DNA from: Chthoniobacterales bacterium
GTDB taxonomy: Bacteria > Verrucomicrobiota > Verrucomicrobiia > Chthoniobacterales > UBA10450
DNA length: 44,228 nt
Assembly: GCA_025935755.1 (NCBI GenBank)
Contig: JAICUQ010000010.1
Location: forward strand, 1 to 44,228
Direction: 5' to 3'
The first letter of the stretch is position 1. Each line of letters begins with the position of its first letter. This document shows, one piece after another, positions 17,531-27,255 of the stretch. The notes below the pieces were generated by a model that worked only from the letters and a program-made list of their open reading frames with translations, was not told the DNA's origin and searched no databases. The translations under genes were made by a program, and so were the position numbers.

Positions 17531-19333
17531 ATGCAGACTACTCTGATCACCGGGGGAACCGGTTTTATTGGGTCTCGTCTTGCGCTGGCCTGCGCGGAGC
17601 GTGGCGAAATTGTGCGTGTTCTTGCACAAACCAATACACCTGCAGAACGGCAAAATTGCAGGGAACTGCAACAAAGCGGGGTTACGATCATAGAAGGGTC
17701 TGTCACCGATCCAGATGCTGTGAGGCGGGCCTGTGACAGCGTCGACGTGATTTACCATCTCGCCGCGGCACAGCACGAAGCGAATGTACCGGACAAGCAT
17801 TACTATGACGTGAATGTCGAAGGTACACGTAACATACTGGAAGCGGCTGCTGCCAGCGGTGTCATGCGCTTTGTTCACGGGAGCACCATAGGAGTGTATG
17901 GGATTAGTAACAACGGACCGGTCCATGACGATTCACCGTTACAACCGGATAACATTTACGGAATCACAAAGTGTGAAGGTGAAAAGGTTGTGCGGCAGTT
18001 CCTGGACAAGATTCCCATTGCCATTGTGCGCATCTCGGAAACGTATGGTCCGGGGGACCGGCGGTTGCTAAAGCTGTTCGACGGAATCCAGAAAAGAAGA
18101 TTCTTGAACATCGGTGATGGTCGGAACCTGCATCATCTCGTTTACATCGACGATTTGATCGAAGGCTTGCGACTGGTGGCGACCGAAGAGGCAGCGGTGG
18201 GCAACACGTTTGTCCTGGCCGGGCCGGAGGCTGTCAGCACAGAAGAAATGATTCAGTGCATCTGCGATGCAACGAAGGTGAACATGCCGCGACTACGCAT
18301 TCCGCTACGGCCTTTAATGACTACGGCCTCGATGATGGAGCGACTAATGCGGCCGCTGGGAATCCAACCGCCTTTACACAGGCGACGTATGAACTTTTTC
18401 GTCAAAAGCTTTCAATTCAGATGCGACAATGCGCGCCACTTGCTGGGTTATGAACCGAGGATTGGTGTTGAAGAGGGGATCCGCAGGACCCGCGAATGGT
18501 ATCAACAAATGAACTTGCTGCGATCGGCTACCAATGGCTCTTCTGCACGCCCCTTGCATAAAGGATCCCAGGCGCGCCTATCGCGACAGGGAGAACTTCC
18601 GAATCGTCCGGATGCGACCACCCTGTCGGCCAGAATGGAGCGATTCGACTCGTTTTGGGAAGGCCCTGAAGACATCGAAAAAGGTTATCGCACCATGGTG
18701 CAATTCTATCGGGTGAACTATCTCAAGTATATCCCTGCTAAGAAAGATTCCCGGATGCTGGTGATTAGCTGTGGTCCAGGATATTTCGTGCACCTTCTAA
18801 AATACGAAGGTTACACCAACGTATTGGGCATTGATTCCGATGCAGAAAAGGTCGCTCACGCAGTCCGCCACGCTTTGAATTGCAAAGTGGATACGGCATT
18901 CGAGCACCTTCAAAATACCACCGATGTGTACGATGTCGTAATCTGCGAACAGGAGTTAAATCACCTAACGAAAGATGAAATGGTGGCATTCCTCGAGCTG
19001 GTATGGAGCAAGCTGAGCAAGGGTGGCACGCTCATTTGCCACGGATTAAACGGCGCAAATCCGATTGTCGGTGCAGAGACGCTCGCCCAAAACTTCGATC
19101 ATTTTAACACGTTTACCGCCTACTCGCTTATCCAGGTGCTTGAGTATGCCGGATTCAAAAGCGCGCGTGTCTTTGGGCTTCACTTGTACGTGTTCTACAA
19201 GAATCCAATGAACTATGTGGCATGGGCCGTGTCGGCCACCTTGAGTGTAATCTTCCGCGCATTGTTTGTTATTTACGGCAAATCAAACCGTATTTTCACC
19301 AAGAAAATCGCAGCTGTTGCGATCAAGGGTTAA
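17531..19333 (+). CDS. NAD-dependent epimerase fused to a SAM methyltransferase
   Basis: This 600-residue protein has two domains in one frame. Residues 1 to about 330 are an extended-SDR nucleotide-sugar epimerase/dehydratase: TGGTGFIG at 8-15, HLAAAQHE, VHGSTIGVYG, the YGITK active site (Tyr143, Lys147) and FVLAGPEAVS. Residues from about 368 form a class I methyltransferase with LVISCGPGYFVHLL near 409, NVLGIDSDAEKV, then DVVICEQELNHL and LSKGGTLICHG. A hydrophobic segment close to the C-terminus (about 563-590, YVAWAVSATLSVIFRALFV) may anchor it. The fusion suggests sequential sugar modification and methylation in one enzyme, with the sugar unknown. Confidence 0.85.
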   Translation: MQTTLITGGTGFIGSRLALACAERGEIVRVLAQTNTPAERQNCRELQQSGVTIIEGSVTDPDAVRRACDSVDVIYHLAAAQHEANVPDKHYYDVNVEGTRNILEAAAASGVMRFVHGSTIGVYGISNNGPVHDDSPLQPDNIYGITKCEGEKVVRQFLDKIPIAIVRISETYGPGDRRLLKLFDGIQKRRFLNIGDGRNLHHLVYIDDLIEGLRLVATEEAAVGNTFVLAGPEAVSTEEMIQCICDATKVNMPRLRIPLRPLMTTASMMERLMRPLGIQPPLHRRRMNFFVKSFQFRCDNARHLLGYEPRIGVEEGIRRTREWYQQMNLLRSATNGSSARPLHKGSQARLSRQGELPNRPDATTLSARMERFDSFWEGPEDIEKGYRTMVQFYRVNYLKYIPAKKDSRMLVISCGPGYFVHLLKYEGYTNVLGIDSDAEKVAHAVRHALNCKVDTAFEHLQNTTDVYDVVICEQELNHLTKDEMVAFLELVWSKLSKGGTLICHGLNGANPIVGAETLAQNFDHFNTFTAYSLIQVLEYAGFKSARVFGLHLYVFYKNPMNYVAWAVSATLSVIFRALFVIYGKSNRIFTKKIAAVAIKG

Positions 19334-19335
19334 GT

Positions 19336-21291
19336 ATGTGTGGCATCGCAGGCGTGGTTAGTTTCGATCGACGCGAACCGATCGAGCGAGAGGCGCTCGC
19401 ACGCATGACGCACTCAATCGCGCATCGGGGACCGGATGACGAAGGCTTCTACATCGCAGGACCTGTTGGCCTGGGATTTCGACGATTGTCGATCATCGAT
19501 CTATGCGGCGGTCACCAGCCGATGTGCAACGAAGATGAGACCCTTTGGATCGTGCTGAACGGGGAGATTTATAATTTCGAGAAATTGCGTTGCGAACTCA
19601 TCGGGCGCGGCCATCAGTTCAAAACCGGGTCCGACACCGAAACGATCCTGCACTTGTACGAAGAGCATGGGGTGGACTGTGTGAAGCATTTGCGCGGCAT
19701 GTTCGCCTTCGCCATATGGGATGGGCGAAGGCAGCGACTTTTCGCTGCTCGTGATCGGCTCGGACAAAAACCGTTTTACTATGTCCACCGGAACCGGGAG
19801 CTACTTTTTGGCTCGGAGATCAAGGCACTTCTTTCTGTTGACGGCGGGCTTCGACAGCCTGATTTGGCTGCGCTCGACGAATACTTGACGTTGCGACTTA
19901 TCTCTCCTCCTCGCAGCATGTTCAAGGAGGTGCGGAAGCTGCCGCCGGCGCATTACCTAACGATCGATTCTGACAAAGGTTTGCGCATCCAGCGTTACTG
20001 GGATTTGATGTATGAGCCGAAGTGGACGGGAAGCGAGCAGGACCTAATCGACGAGCTAGAGGAGCGACTAATAAATTGCATTCGCCTGCACCTGATTAGC
20101 GACGTGCCCGTGGGTGCGTTTATGAGCGGCGGCCTCGACTCAACGCTCATCGTCGCTTTGCTCATGAAGCATGGGCTCGCGTCTGATTTCCAGACGTTCT
20201 CTGTGGGACTGCCGTACGGGCAATTTGATGAAGCTCCTGCGGCTCGATTGATCGCAGAACGTTATGGAACGCGGCATCATGAAGAACGGATCAATCCATC
20301 GCTGTTGGATGCTTTGCCGCGTCTGGTGCAACAGTTGGATGAACCCTCCGATCCTCTCTCGGTCTGCGTCGATCTGATCGCGCAAATCGCGCGCCGGCAC
20401 GTGAAAGTGGTGTTAGGCGGTGATGGCGGGGACGAACTGTTTGGCGGTTACGACCGGTACTATGGCAACCGTTACGCAGATCTTTTTGCGCGGGTTCCAA
20501 GTCCTGCGCGCCGGTTCCTGATTGGACCCGCGTTGAATGCCGTTCCCGATGGCCAGTGGTATAAGAGTGTCGGCCATCAATTGAAGTGGCTGCATCGTCT
20601 GACTTTTTTCCAGGGAGGTCAGCGTTACATCGAAAGCCTGGCCTATTCCTACATAAACCGGTCGTTCAAAGAATCTCTTTACGGTCAGGAGATGAAGCGA
20701 TTGCAGAGAGAGTTCGATCCAGGCGCATTGATGCGGGAGGCCTTTGATCACGCTGCAGCCTCTGACGTAGTCGACCGTATGCTTCACGCTGATATTCAGT
20801 CGCGCCTTCCGGACCATCCAGTGATGATTCAGGACCGCATGACAATGGCGCATGGATTGGAAGCACGCAGTCCGTTTATGGACCATGAATTGGCCGAGTT
20901 CGCAGCCCGTTTGCCTGTTCGATTGAAAGTGCGGGGAAGATCGCTCCGGTACATACAAGTTCAGCTTGCCAAACGTTATCTGCCCTTGGAAGTGCTAGCC
21001 CGTAAGAAGCAGGGTTTCTCGTCAGCGTTGCCGTACCTGCTCAAGCACGAACTAAACACATTGTATGGGTTGTTTCTTCGACAGATGGAACTAACAAAAG
21101 ATGGAATCGTTAGGCAGTCAGCTGTTAATCAGATGCTAGACGAACATCGCCAGGGCAAAGCTGATCATGGAAACCGGTTGTGGTTACTGGTGAACAGCGA
21201 GCTGTGGTATCGGATGTGTATTCAAGGTCAAACCCGGGATTTCATCGAAGATCAGATTCATGAGACTGCATCCACGCTCGCGGCAGCGTGA
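19336..21291 (+). CDS. asnB: Asparagine-synthetase-type amidotransferase, exosortase-locus class
   Basis: The true start is the ATG at 19336, because the mature enzyme must begin Met-Cys; the upstream AAGGG seven bases away fits a ribosome site. The 651-residue protein has the class II glutaminase N-terminus MCGIAGVVSF (Cys2 nucleophile), SIAHRGPDDEGF and LNGEIYNF, then the synthetase domain with SGGLDST at 264-270 and GGDGGDELFGGYDRYY. XrtA/exosortase EPS loci typically carry such an amidotransferase, which probably amidates a sugar acid of the polysaccharide rather than making free asparagine. It lies directly after the epimerase fusion. Confidence 0.92.
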   Translation: MCGIAGVVSFDRREPIEREALARMTHSIAHRGPDDEGFYIAGPVGLGFRRLSIIDLCGGHQPMCNEDETLWIVLNGEIYNFEKLRCELIGRGHQFKTGSDTETILHLYEEHGVDCVKHLRGMFAFAIWDGRRQRLFAARDRLGQKPFYYVHRNRELLFGSEIKALLSVDGGLRQPDLAALDEYLTLRLISPPRSMFKEVRKLPPAHYLTIDSDKGLRIQRYWDLMYEPKWTGSEQDLIDELEERLINCIRLHLISDVPVGAFMSGGLDSTLIVALLMKHGLASDFQTFSVGLPYGQFDEAPAARLIAERYGTRHHEERINPSLLDALPRLVQQLDEPSDPLSVCVDLIAQIARRHVKVVLGGDGGDELFGGYDRYYGNRYADLFARVPSPARRFLIGPALNAVPDGQWYKSVGHQLKWLHRLTFFQGGQRYIESLAYSYINRSFKESLYGQEMKRLQREFDPGALMREAFDHAAASDVVDRMLHADIQSRLPDHPVMIQDRMTMAHGLEARSPFMDHELAEFAARLPVRLKVRGRSLRYIQVQLAKRYLPLEVLARKKQGFSSALPYLLKHELNTLYGLFLRQMELTKDGIVRQSAVNQMLDEHRQGKADHGNRLWLLVNSELWYRMCIQGQTRDFIEDQIHETASTLAAA

Positions 21292-21315
21292 GACAGGCAG
21301 GCAAAGGAGCAAAGC

Positions 21316-23031
21316 ATGAAGCGTGATTTGTCGCGTCTGGCAAGTTCCGAGTTCGATCTCGTCGTCATCGGCGGCGGAATCTTCGGCGCTTGTGCCGCTT
21401 GGGATGCGGCACAACGCGGACTCTCGGTCGCACTGATCGATCGCGGCGACTTTTGCAGCGTTACCAGCGCTCATCATTTGAAGATGGTTCACGGCGGTAT
21501 TCGCTACCTGCAACACGGAGACATTTATCGCTTGCGCCAATCGAGCGGGGAACGGCGTGCCTTTTTGAGGATCGCTCCTCACCTGGTGAAGCCTTTGCCG
21601 ATCGTCATTCCGACTTACGGAATTGGGATGAAAGGCAAGGGGGTCCTGCGACTCGGGATGGGACTGTATGATGTATTAACCGCTGACCGTAATCGCGGCA
21701 TTGCCGACCCAGCCAGGCATGTACCGTCGGGAAAGATGATCGGAGCCGACGACGTTTTGCGGATGTTTCCGGGTGTACCAAAAAACGGACTAACAGGAGC
21801 AGGGGTTTTCTGTGATGGCCAGATTCAAAACCCGCCGCGGTTTGTGTTAGCTATTCTCATTAGTGCAGTTCAGTCCGGCGCACAAATTGCGAACTATGTA
21901 GAGGCCACGGGTTTCGTGCGCCGTGGTGCGCACGTGGTCGCCTTAAAAGTGCGCGATGCTTTGAGCGGCTCCGATTTTGAGATCCGCGCGCGTGTCGTTC
22001 TCAATGCAACAGGACCTTTCGCAGAAAGATTACTGAATCGAGCGCTGGACACGCGTTTAACGCCGAAGGGTGTTTACTCGCGCGACGCCAGCTTTGTTGT
22101 GCGACGCAAGCTGCTGCACCACGCTCATGCACTCGCTATCCAGGGAAAAACGCGTGACCCGGATGCGAAATTCAGCCGGGGTGCTCGACACTTGTTTGTC
22201 GCGCCCTGGCGAGACTACACGCTGGTAGGAGTCTGGCATGTGGTTTGGGACAAAGATCCCGACAGTGTCAACGTCAGCGATGAGGAACTTGAAACTTTTA
22301 TCACAGAAGTAAACGAGGCCTGTCCCTCGTTAGGTATTCGTCTCGACGACGTCTCCCTTTGGAACGCCGGGTTAGTCCCGTTCGGGCAAAATGTGCCGGG
22401 TTCCAGAGATTTGCGATACGGCCACCGGTCGCGATTAATTGATCATGCCATTGCGGACGGGATTGAAAATCTGGTCACGTTGATTGGCGTCCGGTTCACC
22501 ACCGGCCGGTTCGAGGCCGAGCGCGCTATCGATTTGGTTTTGCGCAAACTCAACCGTGAACCTCGAGCTTGTCGCACGGCCGTAACACCCGTGTTCGGCG
22601 GAGATACAAAGCAATTCGATCCTTACGTTCGGCATGCCGTCGCCGAAGTCCGAGGCGATTTGCCGGAACCGGTAATTGAGAACCTCGTTGCGACCTATGG
22701 CACGGGATACCGGCAGGTAATTCGTCACATCAGCGAAGACCAATCGTTAGGCCAGCGCATTGGCCTATCATCCGCTATCAAAGCGCAGATAATCCATGCG
22801 GTGCACAAGGAGATGGCGCACAATCTTTCCGATGTGGTCTTTCGGCGTACGGATCTTGCGACCGGGGATTACCCGGGTCGGGGAGCTTTACGACAATGTG
22901 CCGAGCTACTTGCAGCAGAACTTGGCTGGGCCGAACCGCGAATACACCACGAGATCCAGAGCGTGATCAAAGGATTCCGGTCTGCGCGCGTTAAAGAAGT
23001 AGATGGAATAGATACGGCGGTTGCCGCCTAA
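21316..23031 (+). CDS. GlpD-like FAD-dependent dehydrogenase
   Basis: This 571-residue protein starts at an ATG with AAGGAG seven bases upstream. It has the FAD-binding Rossmann motif VVIGGGIFGACAAWDAA, VALIDRGDFCSVTSA and HGGIRYLQHG, like aerobic glycerol-3-phosphate dehydrogenase. The usual GGKxTTYR signature is GVRFTTGR here, and the GTSSRSTKLIHGG region reads VTSAHHLKMVHGG, so substrate-binding residues differ. It may oxidise glycerol phosphate or a related hydroxy compound and could feed a glyceryl decoration. Its position between the amidotransferase and a GT4 gene suggests a glycan role. Ordinary respiratory GlpD remains possible. Confidence 0.8.
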   Translation: MKRDLSRLASSEFDLVVIGGGIFGACAAWDAAQRGLSVALIDRGDFCSVTSAHHLKMVHGGIRYLQHGDIYRLRQSSGERRAFLRIAPHLVKPLPIVIPTYGIGMKGKGVLRLGMGLYDVLTADRNRGIADPARHVPSGKMIGADDVLRMFPGVPKNGLTGAGVFCDGQIQNPPRFVLAILISAVQSGAQIANYVEATGFVRRGAHVVALKVRDALSGSDFEIRARVVLNATGPFAERLLNRALDTRLTPKGVYSRDASFVVRRKLLHHAHALAIQGKTRDPDAKFSRGARHLFVAPWRDYTLVGVWHVVWDKDPDSVNVSDEELETFITEVNEACPSLGIRLDDVSLWNAGLVPFGQNVPGSRDLRYGHRSRLIDHAIADGIENLVTLIGVRFTTGRFEAERAIDLVLRKLNREPRACRTAVTPVFGGDTKQFDPYVRHAVAEVRGDLPEPVIENLVATYGTGYRQVIRHISEDQSLGQRIGLSSAIKAQIIHAVHKEMAHNLSDVVFRRTDLATGDYPGRGALRQCAELLAAELGWAEPRIHHEIQSVIKGFRSARVKEVDGIDTAVAA

Positions 23032-23083
23032 GTCCGAACGCCTGTCCTGTCGTTCGGATCCGGCATCCTCATCGTGGCTTACG

Positions 23084-24340
23084 ATGAAGATTCTGATGTT
23101 AAACTACGAATATCCGCCGTTAGGTGGCGGAGGCGGTGTGGCGCACCAGCACATTGCTGAAGAGCTGGCCTCTCGCCACGAGGTGACCGTGCTTACCTCT
23201 CGAGCCGGAGCACTGCCTGCATTCGAAGTCGCAGGCGGCGTGAAGGTGCACCGGGTAGGTGTGCTCGGAAGAGATTCTCAGGCCACGGCAAGTCTGGCTT
23301 CGATGCTCAGCTACTTTCCAGCCAGTCTGCGTGTGGGACAGAGGCTTGTCAGCGAAATGAAGCCGGACCTGATAAACAGCCATTTTGCCATTCCCACCGG
23401 GCCGTCAGCAGCGCTGCTAGCGCGTCGAAATCGAATCCCGCACGTTTTGTCGATTCACGGCGGCGATATCTACGATCCTTCGAAGCTTCTGTCGCCCCAT
23501 CATACACCTGGATTGCATCAAACCGTGGGTTGGGTGCTGCGTTGTGCCGATCGCGTTGCAGCGCAATCGCAAAATACGGCCGAGAACGCCAGGAACATTT
23601 ACGGTTATCGAACCGAGATCACGATCATCCCGCTCGGATTGAAAGAACCGGTTCTGCCTTCCTTCTCACGAAAAGAACTCGGTCTTTCAGATGATCAAAT
23701 TGTGCTGGTAACGGTCGGACGGCTGATTGCACGCAAAGCGAATCATCATCTCATCGAGATCTTGTCGCGGATTGACGATTCAAAGCTTGTGTTGGTGCTC
23801 CTTGGGGACGGGCCAGCAAGAGCCCCGCTGCTGCAACTAGCCAAACAGTTGCGCGTTGAGAACCGCGTCATTATGCCTGGATTCGTGAGTGATGATCGAA
23901 AGTATCAGTACCTGCAGGCCGCCGATGTGTTCGTCTCCACTACCAGTCACGAAGGTTTCGGATTGATGTACGTAGAAGGAATGTTTTGTGGGCTGCCAAT
24001 CATCAGCTATGACCATGGTGGCCAAAGGGACTTCCTCGAGGACGGCAAAACCGGGTTCGTTATCCCTCTCAACAACCAGGAGATATTCCAAGACCGGTTA
24101 GAGTCGTTAACTGGAAACGCACAGCTTCGCGAGAGCATGGGAAAGCACAATCTGAGGCTGTCGAAACGATTTACCATTGAGCAATGCGCATCACGGTACG
24201 AACAACTTTTTGAAAATGTGATTTCTGGAAAGATTTCGAGCTACGACTCACTGGGCCGGAATGGCAACAGTGGGTTCAATGATTCCAGGCGTCGTAAGAA
24301 ATCGAAGCCAGGTTTGGCTGGCGCGATCACAGGCAAATGA
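23084..24340 (+). CDS. GT4-family glycosyltransferase (second)
   Basis: The start at 23084 begins MKILMLNYEYPPLGGGGGVA, the standard opening of this family; an upstream in-frame ATG at 23021 would overlap glpD. The 418-residue enzyme has ADRVAAQSQNTAENA, VLVTVGRLIARKANHHLI and the EX7E motif at Glu290-Glu298 (HEGFGLMYVEGMFCGLP). It is a cytoplasmic GT-B retaining transferase that probably adds a sugar to the repeat unit. It is coupled to the next gene by the ATGA overlap at 24337-24340. Confidence 0.9.
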   Translation: MKILMLNYEYPPLGGGGGVAHQHIAEELASRHEVTVLTSRAGALPAFEVAGGVKVHRVGVLGRDSQATASLASMLSYFPASLRVGQRLVSEMKPDLINSHFAIPTGPSAALLARRNRIPHVLSIHGGDIYDPSKLLSPHHTPGLHQTVGWVLRCADRVAAQSQNTAENARNIYGYRTEITIIPLGLKEPVLPSFSRKELGLSDDQIVLVTVGRLIARKANHHLIEILSRIDDSKLVLVLLGDGPARAPLLQLAKQLRVENRVIMPGFVSDDRKYQYLQAADVFVSTTSHEGFGLMYVEGMFCGLPIISYDHGGQRDFLEDGKTGFVIPLNNQEIFQDRLESLTGNAQLRESMGKHNLRLSKRFTIEQCASRYEQLFENVISGKISSYDSLGRNGNSGFNDSRRRKKSKPGLAGAITGK

Positions 24341-25539
24341 TGGCTGCTAAAATTAAGCCCAGCACTTCAGAGCCTGTCAGGCTGCAGGATCGACACTACA
24401 TCCGGCAGAAACTGTACAGCGGCAAAAAAAGTACGTTGCAACGCTACGCCGAACTCGTGGTCGGCCGGATGAGTATCTGGCGGCTTTTGAAATACGAGCT
24501 ATTGACGTGCTTGCTTGGTCCGGTGCCTGGCGCACTCGGATTAGTTCTCAGGAAACTTTTTTATCCTCGGCTGTTCCGAACGATTGGACGCGGCGTGATC
24601 TTTGGAAGGAACGTTATCATTAGAAACCCTGATCGCATTGTTCTCGGCAATCGGGTTGTGATTGATGATTATGTCGTTCTGGACGGCCGCGGCGGTGATG
24701 GGGATGAAGGTGTGCGCATAGGAGACGAGGTCATCATTAACCGAGGCGCGGTGATACAGGCAAAAGTCGGCTCCATTTGCATCGGATCTCATTGCGACGT
24801 TGGCGCGGATGCGACCGTCATCTCCCAGGGAGCGAATGTCATTGAAGATATGGTTTCGATTGCCGGTGGCTGCAAAATTGGCGGTGGTCTGATTCAGATT
24901 CAAAATGAGAACCCACAGCACAATGGTGTTGATCCGAATGATTTTGCCGCGCGTGGACAAGTGCGCATTTCCAAGGGCACCGTTCGAATCGGAACGAAAA
25001 CCGTTTTGGGCGAAAATGTGACAGTCCTGGACGGAGCAGTGATTGGATCGGAGTGCGTTGTTGGCGCGGGGGCAGTGATACGTGGAAACATTCCTGATTC
25101 TTGTGTTGTCGCAGTCCAGGAGAAATTGATCGTGGTGCCGCGAGGAAGCTTCAGCGAGCAAACAACTAATGCTCCTCAATCACCATCGCCGGCGAGAAGC
25201 GAGCGCGGCGCCGCGCAAACCATTACCGCAAACGGAGAAGATCGAATCGCACAACCGCGAATCGTCGCTCTCGTGCTGAGGGCGGTTGTTTCTGTAAATG
25301 AAATGTTACCCGAAGGCAGTCGGATGCTGGAACACGTTTCCTCGTCGTTGGCGCAACCCAATGGACCTCTTGATTCTCTAGGCGTGATGAATCTTCTCGT
25401 CGCAGTTGAAGACGAAGCAGAGCGCGAGTTCGGACGCCGACCAAACCTCACAGAAATAGGAAACGCGCCAGAAGACTCATTAGCGGTTTCGAGCATAGGA
25501 TCGCTGGCCAACTTTGTTGCCGAGCGTCTGAAGAAATAA
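24337..25539 (+). CDS. Hexapeptide acyltransferase fused to an acyl carrier domain
   Basis: This 400-residue protein combines two domains. An N-terminal helix region is followed by an LbetaH acyltransferase (about 85-270: VIFGRNVIIRNPDRIVLG, GDEVIINRGAVIQAKVG, GSHCDVGADATVIS, ending IPDSCVVAVQ). After a Ser/Pro-rich linker, a C-terminal carrier domain has GPLDSLGVMNLLVAVEDEAE with Ser347 as the likely pantetheine site. The fusion brings an acyl donor and the transferase into one chain. FkbH follows 3 bases later, so the carrier may receive a glyceryl group. The acceptor is presumably a glycan. ACP identity is inferred from the D-S-L motif and helices. Confidence 0.8.
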   Translation: MMAAKIKPSTSEPVRLQDRHYIRQKLYSGKKSTLQRYAELVVGRMSIWRLLKYELLTCLLGPVPGALGLVLRKLFYPRLFRTIGRGVIFGRNVIIRNPDRIVLGNRVVIDDYVVLDGRGGDGDEGVRIGDEVIINRGAVIQAKVGSICIGSHCDVGADATVISQGANVIEDMVSIAGGCKIGGGLIQIQNENPQHNGVDPNDFAARGQVRISKGTVRIGTKTVLGENVTVLDGAVIGSECVVGAGAVIRGNIPDSCVVAVQEKLIVVPRGSFSEQTTNAPQSPSPARSERGAAQTITANGEDRIAQPRIVALVLRAVVSVNEMLPEGSRMLEHVSSSLAQPNGPLDSLGVMNLLVAVEDEAEREFGRRPNLTEIGNAPEDSLAVSSIGSLANFVAERLKK

Positions 25540-25542
25540 TCG

Positions 25543-27255
25543 ATGAGTACACCGTCGTTGAGCTGCTTGCTCCTTTCGGACTTCAACACGTCCAACTTTG
25601 CGTCATTGTTGCGGAACGATCCTACTGAACCTCTCATCGAGTTGTTGGACTCGCCATATGGGGCTGTGATGCAAGTGCTGGCAGAGCCGCATCGTTTTGT
25701 TACCCACGAGAGAGCTGACGTGGCGATTGTTTGGACAAGGCTGGAGTCAGTCTCTCCTGGGTTCGAACGTCTCCTCGAAGGGGAAAACGTCAGCGCCGAC
25801 GCAGTACTCGAGGAAGTAGATCAGTTCGCTGCAATGATTCTAAAGCTCCGCGGAAGGACGAGATTTGTGCTTGTTCCAAGTTGGACGTTGTGTCCCGACA
25901 GAAGAAATTTTTCTTTATTCGGCTTCAATGATCCAGCTGGTTGGGATCGGGTGCTTCTGCAGGCGAACCTCAGGCTTGCAGCAGCGTTGGAGCCACATTC
26001 CGGGTTTTGCGTTCTCAATGCGCAGAACTGGATGGCCAGAGTGGGGAAGGGAGCCTGCAGTTCAAAACTTTGGTACTTATCGAAAACTCCATTCAGTAAC
26101 GCGTTGCTTAAAGAAGCGGTGAGTGAAACGAAGAGCGCGCTAACTGGTCTTGTCGGTCGCACCAGGAAAATTCTCGTTCTCGATTTGGACGACACTCTGT
26201 GGGGAGGAATCGTTGGCGACGACGGCTGGCAGAATATCTCACTGGGCGGACACGACCCGATAGGCGAAGCGTTCGTGGATTTTCAACGGGAGCTCAAGGC
26301 ATTGTCGCGCCGCGGGGTGCTCCTGGCGATTGTGAGCAAGAATGATGAAGCCATAGCCTTGGAGGCGATTGACAGACACCCGGAAATGGTTCTGCGCAGA
26401 GAAGACTTTGCGAGGTGGAGGATCAACTGGGACGACAAGGCTGGTAACCTGCAAAAGCTTATGGCGAGCCTGAGTCTGGGACTCGATTCCGCGGTTTTTA
26501 TCGACGACAATCCGTCTGAACGCGCGCGCATCCGCGAAACATTCCCGGACGTATTCGTTCCTGATTGGCCGGACGACAAGACTCTGTACGCGACAAGTCT
26601 CCGCGCACTGAATTGCTTCAATGCCGTAAACCTTAGCGAGGAAGATCGTTCGCGAACGAGCAGTTACGTTGCCGAGCGCGAACGGCAGGCCAATCTTGCT
26701 GCAGTGAGTTCTCTGGATGACTGGCTGGAGACACTCGGTCTGACACTTGATGTCGAAGAGCTATCCAACTTTAACTTGCGAAGGGCTGTGCAACTCTTGA
26801 ACAAAACCAATCAGATGAATCTTCAAACTCGACGCATGCCTGAAGAGGAATTTGCAGTTTGGTCGCAGCAGTCAGCTTGCAAAGCATGGGTCTTTCGCGT
26901 GCGCGATCGTTTTGGCGACTACGGACTGACAGGACTCGGAAGCCTGAGGTTCAGTGGGGATCATGCTTCCATCGAAGACTTTCTACTGAGCTGCCGGGTT
27001 TTTGGAAAGAAAGTGGAGGATGCTATTTTCGCAGTCTTGATCCGGGAGGCGCGAGCGAACGGAGCGGCTTCCGTGACGGCGATCTACCACCCAACGGCGA
27101 AAAACAAACCTTGCCTGGAATTCCTGGAACGCAGCGGATTCCGCCGCGGCAACGATCGGGTGACGTTCTCTTGGAATACCGCTGATGAGTTCAGAGAGCC
27201 GCGTCACGTACGCGTCGTGCCGGCCGTTTCGGCGGAGACTTTGATTGCGGTGTGA
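25543..27255 (+). CDS. FkbH-like HAD-superfamily glyceryl-ACP synthase
   Basis: This 570-residue protein has an N-terminal SGNH-like region (about 1-200). A HAD domain follows with VLDLDDTLWGGIVG (Asp214, Asp216), LLAIVSKNDEAIA, and FIDDNPSERARIRE, and a C-terminal GNAT-like segment completes the FkbH architecture. FkbH-type enzymes dephosphorylate 1,3-bisphosphoglycerate and load the glyceryl group onto an ACP. The adjacent LbetaH-ACP fusion provides the carrier. Together they would deliver a glyceryl or similar group to the polysaccharide. It is the last gene of the glycan operon; 148 bases separate it from the export genes. Confidence 0.85.
   Translation: MSTPSLSCLLLSDFNTSNFASLLRNDPTEPLIELLDSPYGAVMQVLAEPHRFVTHERADVAIVWTRLESVSPGFERLLEGENVSADAVLEEVDQFAAMILKLRGRTRFVLVPSWTLCPDRRNFSLFGFNDPAGWDRVLLQANLRLAAALEPHSGFCVLNAQNWMARVGKGACSSKLWYLSKTPFSNALLKEAVSETKSALTGLVGRTRKILVLDLDDTLWGGIVGDDGWQNISLGGHDPIGEAFVDFQRELKALSRRGVLLAIVSKNDEAIALEAIDRHPEMVLRREDFARWRINWDDKAGNLQKLMASLSLGLDSAVFIDDNPSERARIRETFPDVFVPDWPDDKTLYATSLRALNCFNAVNLSEEDRSRTSSYVAERERQANLAAVSSLDDWLETLGLTLDVEELSNFNLRRAVQLLNKTNQMNLQTRRMPEEEFAVWSQQSACKAWVFRVRDRFGDYGLTGLGSLRFSGDHASIEDFLLSCRVFGKKVEDAIFAVLIREARANGAASVTAIYHPTAKNKPCLEFLERSGFRRGNDRVTFSWNTADEFREPRHVRVVPAVSAETLIAV

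Noticed and set aside
24541-25179. Minus-strand 212-codon frame
   Set aside because: It is a shadow of the hexapeptide acyltransferase gene, whose repeats are unmistakable on the + strand.
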